In this document: piece by piece, positions 44,711 through 56,808 of the stretch
Layout: each line of letters begins with the position of its first letter
How positions within the stretch are numbered: the first letter of the stretch is position 1
Origin: Epichloe hybrida
Lineage: Eukaryota > Ascomycota > Sordariomycetes > Hypocreales > Clavicipitaceae
Direction of reading: 5' to 3'
Length of the DNA: 64,000 nucleotides
NCBI GenBank assembly: GCA_019022495.1
Contig: JAFEKR010000004.1
Location: 62,001 to 126,000, forward strand
The notes under the pieces: generated by a model
Databases searched by the model: none
The model's input: only the letters and a program-made list of their open reading frames with translations
What the model was told of the DNA's origin: nothing
Translations under genes and position numbers: made by a program

Positions 44711-47320
44711 TTAGTGTAATAATTCAAATGAATTATTATCCGTCTTGCCAATGTTCGCTGTCCGTGAATACACATCCGCGTCCCTTAAGACTTCTTGGAT
44801 ATCGGCATGCACAGATTCTCTCATATCGTCTTGTTCGGTGGCGTCCATGATTGTATAAAATGCAACGGGACGCTTTTCGACGGCTTTGACAGTAGCTGCT
44901 ACCTGCTCATTTGTTTTGCACTTCTTGGCATTGGATTGATTCTGTGATCTGCTGAATAGATTCCATTTACGAGGCGAGCGCGGTTTCTTCTGCAATTTTT
45001 TCGGTGCTGGGTGGAGCGCATTCGATTCTCTAGAGATGTCTCGTTGTAATTCTATGTGAGACTCGTCGGACAGGATGCTGGTGTCGAAGCTTGTTAAAGG
45101 TGACGAAGAAGACACATTTCCACTGGTCTTAATCGGCTGTGGAAGTCGCAATGGACTATCAGGAGCCAACCGCAACCTTTGCACAGACCGCCTAAATGCA
45201 AGAGTAGATTCCATGACAACGCCGCCATCAGAGGCACTAGGGTCTGGTTGCCAACGAGCACTGTTACCTTGGCTTCGATGCAGGGCAGGTGTTCCTGTTG
45301 GAGACCTTGATGTGGTCCGGGTCTTCGGTGAGCCTCCTGAGGACAATTTCGAGTCCATACTAGGACGTGTAGAAACTTCCTGAGTAGGCTCAGAGCGAGG
45401 CAGTTCCGAGCTTGTGTTTCTATTCTCGATGACTTCTCCGCCCGAAATGATGACTGGATTGACTCTATCGGCCAAGAAGGAATCCGAACTTGTCAAGCTG
45501 TCGTAAGAAGATTGCGGTTCCGTCACATTACGAGGCAAGGCAGAACCACCACTTTCACTACGTCTTCGAACAGCACCCACTCTGCCATAGCCCTCATGAC
45601 CAGTACCCGCCACGGGACCTTTCCGTCCAGATTTCTTGTTCTCTGTCTTCTCGTCTCGCTTTTTTGGGCCTTCGGAGCTTAGCTTCTTCCTTCCGAAAAA
45701 GGGAAATCTTGTTCGTGAAGATGTTCGTGTGTTTACCTGTGAGCTCTGCGTTGGTATGGCAGGTTCTGTCGCACTTCTCAGTTGCCGCTCAGCACTTGGT
45801 CGAGACTTCGGTGACGCAATTGTCTTTTCACGCTCAAGGGCAGGCAAAGATGTTGCAGCAATTTTTCTGGTTTGTAGAAGCGAAGTTGTTGAACCTGGAA
45901 GAGATGTACTCCCAATGAGCTTGCCCCCGCGTCCTTCCGAGCCACGTATAGTCGACGACAGGTTACTCTGTATGATTGGACTGGTTGTGAAGAGCTGTGA
46001 CTTCATGTCTGGTGTGTTTTGTCGGCTTGGTCGAGTAGGCGGGCTTGTCTGGGACAGCGGCAAATTATTTGTGCCGTGAGGACTTTGAGGGCTGAGGAAG
46101 ATCTCCTTTGGTCGGCCTTGCTGAGGGCTAGAAATTTCTGGCTGTTCACTGCTCTCTCTGGCCCTGCCAAAATGTTGTGAAGACTTCCTGAGTGGGGGAC
46201 TCGGCGGCGTTGGCGGTAGTCTGCTTCGTTTTGATGTCTCTTTTCTAGCTGCCCTGTCCCCGTCTTTGACGGTAGAGTTGGACGACGAGGATGCCAGAGA
46301 CTCGCGAACAGAAGCGAGACCATTGGGATCAACCGCCTCCGTATCAAGCTCTTTGGGAAAGCTTCCAGCGCGACGCCTTGTGACAGGGGGCCTGGTTAAG
46401 CATGTGTTGAGTTGGCGCGTGGTTCTGCAAGGTGCTCCGACACGATTCGGAGCAACTAGAACAGGAGACTGGGATGAGACTGAAGTAGGTGTTGTGTCTC
46501 GACTGTATGGTCCAGGGCCGGGCGACTCTGAGAACTTGGTGGAGGGGCTCCCACTGACAGCACTTACTTGACTGCTCCCAGAAAACCACAACGATCCCGG
46601 AGTTGGTGGTGGCAGATCATGCGTTGCCAATCGATACGGAACGTCGATTTCTTGTCGGCCGAGTGAATAATCTGGACGCTGGAAGTCGCGATACCGATCC
46701 AGTTCAGGATATATGGCCGCGGGCTGGGCAAGTGCTTTCCGAATTTCGACTACCTCCACAACCTGAATCTGCGCTGGGCTCTCAGTCATATCTCGGCCGT
46801 ATTGAATCCCCAGTCCTGGATCAAATGGATCTGGAGACCGATATATTGAGCTTGCAGAGCTTGCACTCCCGGATCCAGATTCGCGAGGCACGGGCGGTCT
46901 GTCTCGTTTGTGCAGTGCTCGCGTTGCCTTCGAGGTGTTGTCGAAGGACCGACATGAGGATGAAGAACCCGAACCAGTTTGGAAATGCGTCCTTTTTGTT
47001 TCCGACAAGGTCCTGCCACTTATACTGGACGGCTTGTTTTGTGTATCTGAAGATATTTTTAGGAAAGGTCGAGCGAGGACGGATTCCCGGGAGAGGAGAA
47101 TTTGAGCGTTCCTGTTGAGGAGATGAGAAGGACTTGACATCTGTCTCTCTGGCTGAGATGTGTCTATATCTTTCGACCCCGTTCGATTCACGGGTCGGGG
47201 AATAGAGGCACGAGGCGCACCATCCTCGCTCTTTCTTGGACGATATCCATCTGAAGGCCTAGCAGGGAGGCCATAGCCTGTTCTGAGGGACGCCATGGTA
47301 TTCCGACTTTCCCTGAGCAA
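44711..47320 (-). CDS. low-complexity Ser/Pro-rich protein, probably 3'-truncated
   Basis: A single open frame of 869 residues (861 if the second ATG, MASLRTGYG at 47296, is used). It is dominated by disordered Ser, Pro, Thr and Arg-rich sequence with SH3-ligand-like stretches (LPPTPPSPPLRK, DLPPPTPGS) and a short motif RTRFPFFGRKK. Near the end, AFYTIMDATEQDDMRESVHADIQEVLRDAD is the most conserved-looking segment. I recall longer fungal proteins of this kind that continue well past this point, so the end (NNSFELLH then TAA) may be premature: the stop codon at 44711-44713 lies exactly where LINE sequence starts. No catalytic domain, signal peptide or membrane helix. A scaffold or polarity role would be a guess. 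Confidence 0.7.
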   Translation of the reverse strand: MLRESRNTMASLRTGYGLPARPSDGYRPRKSEDGAPRASIPRPVNRTGSKDIDTSQPERQMSSPSHLLNRNAQILLSRESVLARPFLKISSDTQNKPSSISGRTLSETKRTHFQTGSGSSSSCRSFDNTSKATRALHKRDRPPVPRESGSGSASSASSIYRSPDPFDPGLGIQYGRDMTESPAQIQVVEVVEIRKALAQPAAIYPELDRYRDFQRPDYSLGRQEIDVPYRLATHDLPPPTPGSLWFSGSSQVSAVSGSPSTKFSESPGPGPYSRDTTPTSVSSQSPVLVAPNRVGAPCRTTRQLNTCLTRPPVTRRRAGSFPKELDTEAVDPNGLASVRESLASSSSNSTVKDGDRAARKETSKRSRLPPTPPSPPLRKSSQHFGRARESSEQPEISSPQQGRPKEIFLSPQSPHGTNNLPLSQTSPPTRPSRQNTPDMKSQLFTTSPIIQSNLSSTIRGSEGRGGKLIGSTSLPGSTTSLLQTRKIAATSLPALEREKTIASPKSRPSAERQLRSATEPAIPTQSSQVNTRTSSRTRFPFFGRKKLSSEGPKKRDEKTENKKSGRKGPVAGTGHEGYGRVGAVRRRSESGGSALPRNVTEPQSSYDSLTSSDSFLADRVNPVIISGGEVIENRNTSSELPRSEPTQEVSTRPSMDSKLSSGGSPKTRTTSRSPTGTPALHRSQGNSARWQPDPSASDGGVVMESTLAFRRSVQRLRLAPDSPLRLPQPIKTSGNVSSSSPLTSFDTSILSDESHIELQRDISRESNALHPAPKKLQKKPRSPRKWNLFSRSQNQSNAKKCKTNEQVAATVKAVEKRPVAFYTIMDATEQDDMRESVHADIQEVLRDADVYSRTANIGKTDNNSFELLH

Positions 47321-50300
47321 AATGGCGACTTAAACATGCCTTCGAATTTGCAGTGATTCCATGTGCCTGTATTGGAAGAAGAAAACAAAGAAAAATTCGA
47401 CGAACGAGGTGGATTCGATATTCTAGATGGCGTTTAACTGAAATGGGTGTTATGCCAGATGATAATGTGGTTCGACTCTCAAAACTTGCATATCGTTACC
47501 ATTCGTCTAATGCGAGAACCGCAACTAAGCAAATACTTGGGTAGTGACTCAAACGTTGCAAAATCTTGTACCAGAACCAGAGAAGAAATATACAGAAACT
47601 GTATACGAAACAAAACACCACGCAAAATGCGGACTTCGAAAGATGCTCAAATAAAGATACTTGCGAAGCAAAACATCGAGTATGAACGAGGATGGGGGTA
47701 GCTTGGTGGATATGGGTTGGTGTGGAGGGGGCGGACGGATGGAGGGGCTAGACTAGACTAGACCGAAATAGAAGTAGAAGTGACTGGCTCTGGATGGAGG
47801 GTGGGATCAATCCGCGTCTAATTCGTGATGGAAGTCTGCCGGCTGCTCGAAGGAAGAGATTTCATGGGGCTGGGATGTAATTGCCTGGTTGGATTAGTCC
47901 TGTCAGGGGTTATGCGTGTGGCAAGACTGAGAAACTGATGAGAAGAAACCGCGGGAGTGTCGATATTGACGAGGACGAGGACCACAATGGAATCGAGCTC
48001 GAGCATGAGACCAGTATTTGAAAAGAGGCCATGTGATGAGGAAAGGGAATCAAGCGCGAATACTCCGTAGAAGAACCAGAGACATAGAATAGAGAATCGT
48101 GTTGAGATGTCCGGGGTGGGGAGGTCGACGAGGTCTATTTAGGTGAAGACGAGCAAAATATGTGTCTTTGAAGACGCTGAGACGGGGGACGAGAGGCACG
48201 AGAGGCACGAGAGGGATGAGAGGGACACGGGTACTCCGTACCTCGACCGACGATGCAAATACTTATTCTCCTTGTCAGTTACTATTCTGCCTGTGGCGTG
48301 CAGGCCCCTACTGCTTGCTGCATAGTGGCCCATAGTGCGATAGTGCGGCCCAGGCAAAAGGTCCTGATGGCATGTTGAAAATAGGCAATTATCCATAAGT
48401 GATCGACCCTGGTTGCTCGGCGATGGCTTCGTTTGGTCGGATTGGATTGGGCGAACACTCCGTAAAGGCAGATCACCAATATCACCAATATCGAAGAGCC
48501 CTTCGCCTTGACCGGGTAACCTAGGGCGTGCTATTGTCCGCCAGTTGCATCTGCATTGCAATAGGCATAATAGCTGCGCCGCCATGTATGGCGAAAATGG
48601 CCCATCCGGCTGCATGCAGAGTCGTCCTATGAAGATAGACGGTGTGCCCGTTCGGGCTTCGATTGGGTACCATACCCTGGCACCAAGCTTTGCGGCAGTG
48701 AGATAGAATGCCCTCGGCGTCCCAGGCGTACGACATTGCTCCGGCCAGCCTTCAGGGGTGTGATGTCGTCTGGTCGAAGCCGCAGACTCAAAGCAAGCGC
48801 TGCCTCCTTGTTCGTATTACATAATAGTTGCTCGAGTGAAAAAACCAGAGGGACAGCCAGACGTCCGTACGGAGTAGAAATGACGGATAAGAAATGGGAA
48901 GTTGTGGGTGCTAGAAGTGGCCCGTTGCCCGCCCGCACTCTTGAGCTAATTGTATACACCTGTCACTGTAATGGTGATCGATCACAGCGTCAAGCAAGAC
49001 CGACCCACCTACTCCGTAACTGTATTAGTATTAGCATGCGGGGACTCGGGGAGTGAATTAGGACATGACCCCCCTGACCGCCTGCTCGTGCATCCTGTTT
49101 CCGCGATACAGTGGGTTGGAACTTGGTAGTCTGGTACAATATTTTGGTGCCTTCAGGACTGTGTTGCGTTGTGCTGAGTCGAACGGATCTGTTTGTCCTT
49201 CTTCGTCGGCGACGAAACACGACCAGATTGCGGGAGTGGAAAGCGCCGCGTGTCTCGCAAGCTGGGTGCAGCGATTCGACAACCCGCGTTATTCGTCAAG
49301 ACTCAACGGCATGTCCTAGACATGCATGAGCTGCATGTCTTATTCTACAGACTCCGAGAGGACGCTCTGAGGTCAAGGTTTTGCCCTTTGGACGCCAACC
49401 CTTTTGTTTTGCGCTGCGAGCATCGGCGCCACCACCTCTTGACGGTAATTCAAGTGGCCGACACCATTGGTCTTCAAGATTGTAAACCCTCTAACGGAGT
49501 AGATGTGTATGTACCTAGTGGGCCAAGCCTCATTGTAATGAGCCTCAAAACGGAACAAGGCATGTTGATCAAGACAATTGGCGATAGAATCGGAATCTTG
49601 GGTCTTGTGACTCGAGGATGATGCAAGATGAAGTCAATTTGGTCGAGGGGATAAAGTTGATATCGTACGTACGACTCGTCCATACCGGTGTCAATTGCAT
49701 TTGAAAGAGGCACTCTGATCGCCTAGTGTTTCTCGTTGACAAAGATGGCATCGCCATCTAGGCTCCTGATTTCTTGAGGCCATGAATGATACATTCGAAT
49801 CAACAAATGGTGCTGAGGTGCCAATGCCATCATCATGCCCACATTCGCTTTGGCAACCTGTCATACAATGTGATCATTTGTGCGAAGAGACGCGCAGGGA
49901 ATATGAAGTGCTCAGGCACGATTTTCTGGAATGTTCCCAGCGTTTGAGATGATTGACCATAACTTTTGCAAGACTGCGCTTTCGCACGACCCGCGCCTTC
50001 CCTCTTGCAAGAGGCAAGAGGCAGCCCATGTTTTTGGCACCGTGATTGGCGGTGAGGCTGTCTTTTTTTTACCAATCAGAAAAGACTTTGCCGTCTATCG
50101 TTGTTCCAGAGCGCCAGCCGCCTGCGAGACCAGCTTCCCCTGTCTGGCTCGCTCCTGTTCCGCTGCATGTCTCGCCTTGTCTCGCCTTATTACCTCTCGC
50201 CTTTGCGTCTCGCCCGCCTCGGTATCCAATTCTTGGCACTTGACATCAGTAATCACACGACATGACAGCATCAAAGTACTTGTGCAAGTATCACGGAGGG

Positions 50301-53300
50301 GCTCAGGCCAGTGTGTTGGACTCATGGCTTAGCATGGCATTCCATTGCCGTCATTGCAAGAAGATCAAGCAATGAATGCGTATCGCATCTTTGAACGCCT
50401 TTCTCCCTCGCTGCGCCTACAAGCCGAGCAAGTTGGAGCAAAAACGCACCTACTGAGTGTTCAAGAGCGTCATCTTCAAACAACCACGTTGCGACGAAAA
50501 TAGAACAAGAAATCAAACAAGTCTAAATGATTCGGCCATCGCATCGCAGGGCCATCGACGCTCTAGTGAAAGCAAGCTGAAAGCTGCAGGTCTCAAAAGT
50601 GGCAATTAACTCATGCGTATGCGCGTCCAAGACAGCTCTATGTAAGCCCTCATGGACTCCTGCAGGACTTGCATGCGCCGGGTCGAGGCGTTGGGGGCGG
50701 TGATGGCCTTGAGAGGCAACCCGCAGAACCAAAGGCATTTTGATGGCAAAGGGATATGCTTCGCCACAGTACAACGAAGTTGCGGCTTGTGACGTTCACA
50801 CAGCTCGCGTGGCTAAAACAGTGAATTTTCCACTTCGAGGCTCACCGACGTTGGGGCGGTGTCTTGCCAGACAGACCCTAGGCTATATACGACGAGTTAC
50901 TGCTGTCATCCGTTAGTCTATGCCGAATTCGAAGTCACTTCTTGATCAGATCCAAGTACACGATACCTCCAAGGTCACAGTCGTGTGTTTTCAATTTCTT
51001 CTTCCCACGTACTGACTGTTCAATGCATAGGTCTTTTTTCCATCGGTCCCCGGTTCGACGATACGAGATGAATTGAAACTCGTCCTATCCTTCAGTTGAT
51101 GAATCCGCCCCAATCGTAAGGCAAGGTGAGGTAGTGACCAGGGTAACCAGCTCGTGAATAGGGGGCCTAGCAACACCATTGGGTAAGCGATGAGATGTCA
51201 GGAGCTTGATTCCAATCATCTCTTGCAAAAAGGCCCCTGAAGTTCAAGACGCGGCGTTTGTTTCCCATTGTTCCTCACATCCAGCGTGATTCACGTGCTC
51301 GATGAAGTTGGCGATTGCATGAATCAATTGGTCGGTTGGGCATGACCCCACGAAACCGGTTACGTGGTTGGCAGTCGCCCGTTTTGTTTGTTCATTGCTG
51401 TTGGGAGCAATGTCCTCGCGATCGATACGCGGGACAAGCGCGCAGCTTACACATTACTTTGAATTGCCCACGAGATAATTGGATCGTAGGCTGCGATATC
51501 TGTTCTGCTGCCCACCGAAGGGAACAGTCCTATCCATCCAGTCAGTCTAGACCACGGCAGACAGGGTGAGATGGGTCAGCTCGCGTTGACCGATGCAACG
51601 AGGCAAACTGGTCACATGCTGGCATTCCATTTCTCTCGCCGTCTGGTAACTGACGCAGGTCTTTTCGTCATAACTCGGGCAAGTTCGTCCCACGTCGTTG
51701 CTCAAATCTCAACGCGTCGTTCGCCGTGCTGTGAATGTAACCTCGAGCATGAGGAGTCACGGAGTGTCATGGACTTCGAGGACTGGATGCGTAAGTTGAC
51801 CAGTAGGTGTGCTAATAATGAAGTCCCCCCGGCTGTCATCACACGTTACGACCGCGCTGGCGGGTGAACTCTGGTAAGCAAGATGCTCGTTGAACCCTTT
51901 CGTCTGATACTACAGATCAAAACAGGGCCGAAATGTAGCAACAACCGCATGTAGAAAGGGTCTGCGCAAGTCCGGCTAGAGCTCTGCTGTCGTATCTCAT
52001 CTGATGTATTTATGTACTCAGAGTGAACGTAGAAATCAAAGCAACATGGCAACACTCGATGCTCTTCAAGATGAGAAAAACTCGGGATCCCATCACCTCA
52101 ACAAATATACTTTACCACGACCCGAATGACGACAGATCACACCGACGCTTGGTTTCCTCACCAGCCCAAGCCACGGGAGTCTCGGCCGTACCCGTACCGA
52201 CACCGGCGTAAGCCCATCCCACCTGGGCAACAACAAGCAGGTGACTTCTCGTCACCTCGTCACCTCGTCACGAATCCCATTATGGGAATCGGTGAACAAG
52301 GCCTGTGTCCCAGAAACACCAATACCGACAGTGTCATCGCCTTATCGCAAGCCTTGATGAACCCGCCCCACGTTGTCAAAGTAAACGTATCGTCCACATG
52401 ACAAGTCGAGCTTGTCAGGCATTCAACTCAAGCTATTAGCACAACCCTAGCTGAACAATGCATAGTGAACCGGGGCTGCAGAAATCCCTGGTCAAGCTCC
52501 GGAAAAGAAAAAAGAAAAGAGAAAAAAAAAAGGAGAAAGGCGTTATACCACCCGAGCGGGAAAAACTCCAATACAAACGCCCTGCAAACGCCGTGTCACC
52601 AGACCTGACCACGTACCACAGTCCATGGACATGAATTCAACGCCGGCGTTTCCCGTCTGACATACATATTCCCGACGATTGGGCTCCATTCGTAGACCAG
52701 GAGGGTCACTTCTTTCGTGTAGCAAATTCACCACTCCGGAAGAGTAAGTTGATAAAAGCAGGGTACACGCCCATTCAAACCCAGTTAGGGACACCTCCGA
52801 TCCGAGTACGATAGACGGGCCGAAACGGTACCCGGCACATGCGGGAGGAGAAAAAGAAGACAAAAAGTGCTTTGATCGAGCTGAGTACAGGGATCACCCG
52901 GTCTGCCCAGCCGCATCAACATCGATTGCACTCGTGTTTCATTATATTGAGTATGTTCCATGGAAGCAAGTTTACAACGCAAGTTTAGACCGGAGCAGAC
53001 CCAGGCGTTGAACAAAGCTGATGATTCTTTTTTTTTTCATGGTAGTTGTTGAGCTTCCCCACGATGAATTAAGTGTATCCCAGTTTCAAGCCCCCATCGG
53101 CCTTTTTATATATTGACTCTTCCAACGCCGTTGTTTTTCTTCATTTTATTCATAACCTGTTTGATACCCTGTTCCTTGTCGCTCGTGTGTAGTAGTACAA
53201 TATTAGACCAGAAATGTTCTTGGTATACTCCGTACTGCTTTGCATTCCAATCAGCCTCGCGTGGCTGGCCCTTCATCTTCGTCGTAAGCTCTATGCCTTG

Positions 53301-53398
53301 CTGTGAGGTCGCGACACTGTCGCCGGGAGCATTCTTCGGCTGAAATGAAAAGGAGACACTTTTCTTCATGTATCAACAACGATATATTAGGGTTTTTT
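47321..53398. other. 6-kb gene-poor region
   Basis: No convincing gene on either strand. The left part (to about 48150) should be the promoter of the 869-residue gene. A GAGAGGCAC/GAGAGGGA short tandem repeat lies at about 48184-48225, and TACTCCGTAC-like motifs occur near 48060, 48232, 48870, 49010, 49493 and 53228. Open frames such as 49193-49621 (+) and 51571-51867 (+) have no domain content. Base composition is normal, so this is not a RIP block. Confidence 0.5.
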
Positions 53399-54238
53399 TT
53401 AAGAGGTTGCAAATCTAGCGGCTCTCTTCTCCGCCTTTGCCCTCTCAGAAGCGTCGTCCAGAAGGCCACTCCCACGCTCCTTGTTGCTCTCGTTGCTGTT
53501 GCCACCAGTTCTGGGACCGCGGCCGTGACGGCCCCTTCGGTCCAGACTTTGGCGCTTGCCAGGTCGAGTTCCATCACCTTCGATGCCGCGGCCACGCCCA
53601 CGCTTCAATGGTCGTTCTGGGAGCGCAGAATCTAGACCAGAAGCAATCTCTTTCTGATCAAGGCCGAATCGCTTGGCTCGGTCAGCGCGCTGCCTCGCCT
53701 CGACATCCTCTTCGATGCCGAATCGCTTGGCGCGCTCAGCACGCTTTTTGGCCTCTTCTTCAGCGGCAGTAGATGGCAGGCCCATTGCGAACGATGGCGC
53801 CGGCGCGGCTGGCTCGGTAGTCTCTGCTGCTGAGCCGTCTCCTCCAGCGGGAACGGCGGCCTCTTCTGACGCGGAAGCCTCCTCTGGCTTTGATTCGGTG
53901 ACGGCGAGTGCATGTTCCTCGACGGCAGGCTCGGATACGAGAGCTTCATCGTCACTGTAGGTAATCTCCTTGGCATCTGCAGCATCGCATCAGACACTTG
54001 TTTCCGGAGCTGTCGCAAGAAGACGAAATTCGTCCATAGCGTGTGTGTGCGGGAAGAAGGCGTTTCTGGGCACGTCGCTGCACTCACCTGGCTTTTCATC
54101 TGTTGAAACTGGTGCATTCTTCTCGTCATCCTCCTGCAATCGTGCAATCAGAGCTTGCTTGTTTCCAGTCTGGAGCAGCTTGCGTTGCCCCAGCATGGTT
54201 TTCAGGTCAGGGACCTTGAGGGCGTTATAGTCTGTCAT
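53399..54238 (-). CDS. THO1: SAP-domain protein, Tho1/SARNP-like
   Basis: Exons 54238-54088 and 53976-53399, joined across a 111-base intron (GTGAGT...CTGCAG), encode 242 residues. Residues about 3-38 (YNALKVPDLKTMLGQRKLLQTGNKQALIARLQ) form a SAP helix-extension-helix DNA/RNA-binding domain. An acidic Glu/Ala/Pro-rich linker follows. The C-terminal part has repeated basic elements (KKRAERAKRFGIEEDVEARQ, RADRAKRFGLDQKE, AEKRAARFAT), the RxxRFG repeats typical of Tho1/SARNP (CIP29), which bind the DEAD-box helicase Sub2/UAP56, and RGRGRG-type sequence that suits RNA binding. The protein acts in nuclear mRNP assembly and export with TREX. The first exon carries the whole SAP domain. The splice join is phase-consistent. 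Confidence 0.85.
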
Positions 54239-54899
54239 TCTGAGCGGAATCGTATTTTCTGAATATTTCCCAAATGGTCTCGTAAGCGATGCGCACTACT
54301 AAGAGGATTGTCGCGATGCCAATGTCTTGCTCAACGGTGGTCAGGCAAGGGCTGAGGAGCGGACGATGCGGCCGTGTTCGCAGCGATCGGCCGTGGTCGA
54401 AAAGCAGAGGGCGATGCAGTCTTCAATATGTCTTCTCACCGTTCAAAGTTATCTGATTACGGGACGGAGTTCGAGGTAGGTCCGAGATGGATGTGTGCAA
54501 TATGCTGTTGCGCGGGATCAGATGTCGGAGAGGTCGTGAAGTCGTGGCTGGAACTTGATGAAGCTTGCTCCAGATTCCAGCGCGCGTTCCTGGGCGCTGC
54601 GTGGCGGGATTGGCTAGTAGATCGAGCTGTTAGTACTACGCGCTAGTCCCAGTCGGTGAGCTCGTTGAGCGTAGAAGATCGGCGTACCCTACAGGAAGGA
54701 ACACACACAAACATCTATTAGAACAAAGTTGACGTCTACAAAGATTAATCCGCTGACCATTTGTCAGTCTGGAAGGCGAAAATGAATATTTCATATCTAT
54801 ATAGAAACATGATTGACTATTACTTGCTGAAAAAAGAGCTCATGCACTGCTACACTGTTCACACCACACCACACCACGTTCCCCGTGCTGAAGCTAAAA
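54239..54899. other. THO1 promoter and 3' flank of the HsbA-like gene
   Basis: Both neighbours are on the minus strand. The interval shows an ACACC repeat at about 54860-54880 and no recognisable coding region; a 90-codon plus-strand frame at 54374-54646 has no domain. Confidence 0.45.
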
Positions 54900-55415
54900 C
54901 TAGTTGAAGCCGGAATTTGTTGAAAAGGATATTTCCAAGTTGCTCAAAATGTCAACGATCCCCTGCGCCTGCTGTTTCGCAACATTCTGACCTTCCGACG
55001 GGATTTTACCCAACATTGTCGTGATGAGCGACTGAGTAGCCTCCTTGATGTGACAGACTTGCTGACGAATAATCTCCGTGTTGCCCTGATCATCGATCAG
55101 CCGCTTCACCCCCATGAGTCGATCAGCGAGCGCCTGCGAATGCCGTCTGAGCTCCGAAACAGGCTTGAGCAGCCGGATTGACGAGCCGAGCTTCAGCCTC
55201 GCCAAAGAGGAGATGGTGTGTGTCCCAGAAGAAAGGGTGGAGATGATCAATCGCGACGCCTCGATCATGGGGTCGAGAGCAGCCCCGTTTTCTCTGATGA
55301 CGGTGTCGAGGTTGTCGAGGTCGTCTTGGACCAGGAGGAGGACATTGATGATGGCGTCTAGCTCGGGCGAGGCGCCGGAGAAGACGCCGAGGATCGAGGA
55401 AGGACTGAACTTCAT
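54900..55415 (-). CDS. HsbA-like / cell-wall galactomannoprotein-family protein
   Basis: Uninterrupted 171-residue frame. The body is all-helical with the spacing of the hydrophobic surface-binding protein A family: VLLLVQDDLDNLDTVIRE, PMIEASRLIISTLSSGTHTI, LLKPVSELRRHSQALADRLMGVKRLIDDQG, and the closing IIRQQVCHIKEATQSLITTMLGKIPSEGQNVAKQQAQGIVDIL. In the family this last part reads as a helix followed by K.P......A.Q....I. HsbA proteins are usually secreted and bind hydrophobic surfaces or the cell wall. Here the N-terminus (MKFSPSSILGVFSGASPE) starts like a secretion signal but lacks a clear hydrophobic core and cleavage site, so it may be intracellular or have a missed first exon. Family assignment is by pattern only. 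Confidence 0.65.
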   Translation of the reverse strand: MKFSPSSILGVFSGASPELDAIINVLLLVQDDLDNLDTVIRENGAALDPMIEASRLIISTLSSGTHTISSLARLKLGSSIRLLKPVSELRRHSQALADRLMGVKRLIDDQGNTEIIRQQVCHIKEATQSLITTMLGKIPSEGQNVAKQQAQGIVDILSNLEISFSTNSGFN

Positions 55416-56808
55416 GATGTGATGGGTTCACGAAACTGAGAATTTGGGGGGGTTTTGATGGTTGTGGTTGGAATATCTCGGTGAATGTTTATCGGTGGGT
55501 TTTTTTTTTTTTTTTTTTTGCGCAGATTGAGAAACTGGCTGCGGTGATTATTTGAATGTTTACATGATGCGAGACGTGTCCTCCTGAGGACCATGTCGCT
55601 TGCATCATCGTCTGTTGCGCAGTGAACAACTCATACAAACGGTGTCACACACAACCTTGCTTATCATGGCACGCACATGCATTATCTTCGGCGGGGCAAG
55701 GCAAAGCAGTGAAGAAGGAAAAGAAGAGAGACAGAAGTTGCGTACGCATTACGCATCCACGAAATCACTCCGTTATTAGTGCTCAAAGGCTTGCGTGTTC
55801 AGGACCCCTTGCGCTCGAATTCGCGCGGTGGATTACGACGAGGCCTACGGGCCGCTACGGCAGATGGGACATCATGTTCATGTTGATCGCACGACTTGAC
55901 TGATGCACATGTTAATGTTCGGTCAAAACACACATGAACGCCGCGTCCAGGGTCCAGGGTTATTAGTTGGTTCCGAGCTGCTCGCTCGATCGATTGGGTC
56001 GCCAGGCCAGGGTGACTCATGAACACAAGGCAAAAAAGCATATCGACCGAGGAGAACAGACAATCATCAACGCGCGTCCTGTCCCGGCGATGCCACTGGG
56101 ACGGATTGATGATGATGTGTTTGTTGCGCAGAGGAGGCGAATCGCCCGTCGTTGGCTGAGCGATTCATGACTGGTGTAGGACCAGTGGTGGTTGAGAGCG
56201 AATCGCCATACGGACTATTGAACAACGAATCTCGTCATGACCTACGGATTACATCCCATGCCAATTCTTCTCTTCTGTTCGGAAGACTTGCCCTGCCCGC
56301 CCATGCTGGATAGGGCGTGGCACGATTATCGGTAAATCGGGTCCCAACAAGTTGATGATGAAGTGGAGGTGCCCCGCCTTTTGCCGCCCGCCCGCCCGAT
56401 ATACGTACTCCGTACACCTGTCACTGTACAAACATAAAGGGAGGAAGAAAAAAAAAAAAAAAAAAAAAAAGGGTTTTGTGGAGAACGTATCGTTATGTAC
56501 ATTCGCAACACAAATCATCTTGCTCTGCTCCGTACGGAAGTAGCTGGTTGATGCTTCTGCCCCGGCGCGGCTCGAACAACACGCAGACAATAATAATCGC
56601 GTACGGATCACGCCGGAACGATTTCTCGAGCTACCCTCGTCATGCCATAGCTGCTTTCCAACGACGCCAAGGCCCCCCCAACCCTCACCTCTCATCATCA
56701 GTCCTTTTCCGAACGTCCACGCCCTCCAGACCGCAGGCCTGTTTCCGACCAAAGCGCGGCCGCTGGCACCCGATGGTGTCGGTGCTTCATTATTCCATCG
56801 TCATGATG
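55416..56808. promoter_or_regulatory. divergent promoter region, HsbA-like (-) and DCR2 (+)
   Basis: 1.4 kb between divergent genes. It contains a T tract at about 55499-55519, within about 100 bases of the HsbA-like start, an A tract at about 56448-56470, and TACTCCGTAC-like motifs near 56405 and 56530. No coding region is convincing; a 167-codon minus-strand frame at 56249-56752 runs through the A/T tract as poly-Phe and is rejected. Confidence 0.5.

Noticed and set aside
49193..49621. 142-codon plus-strand open frame
   Set aside because: No family, no codon periodicity that I could see, and several overlapping frames of similar length.
56249..56752. 167-codon minus-strand open frame upstream of DCR2
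   Set aside because: Depends on the A/T tract read as poly-Phe and lies in the divergent promoter.
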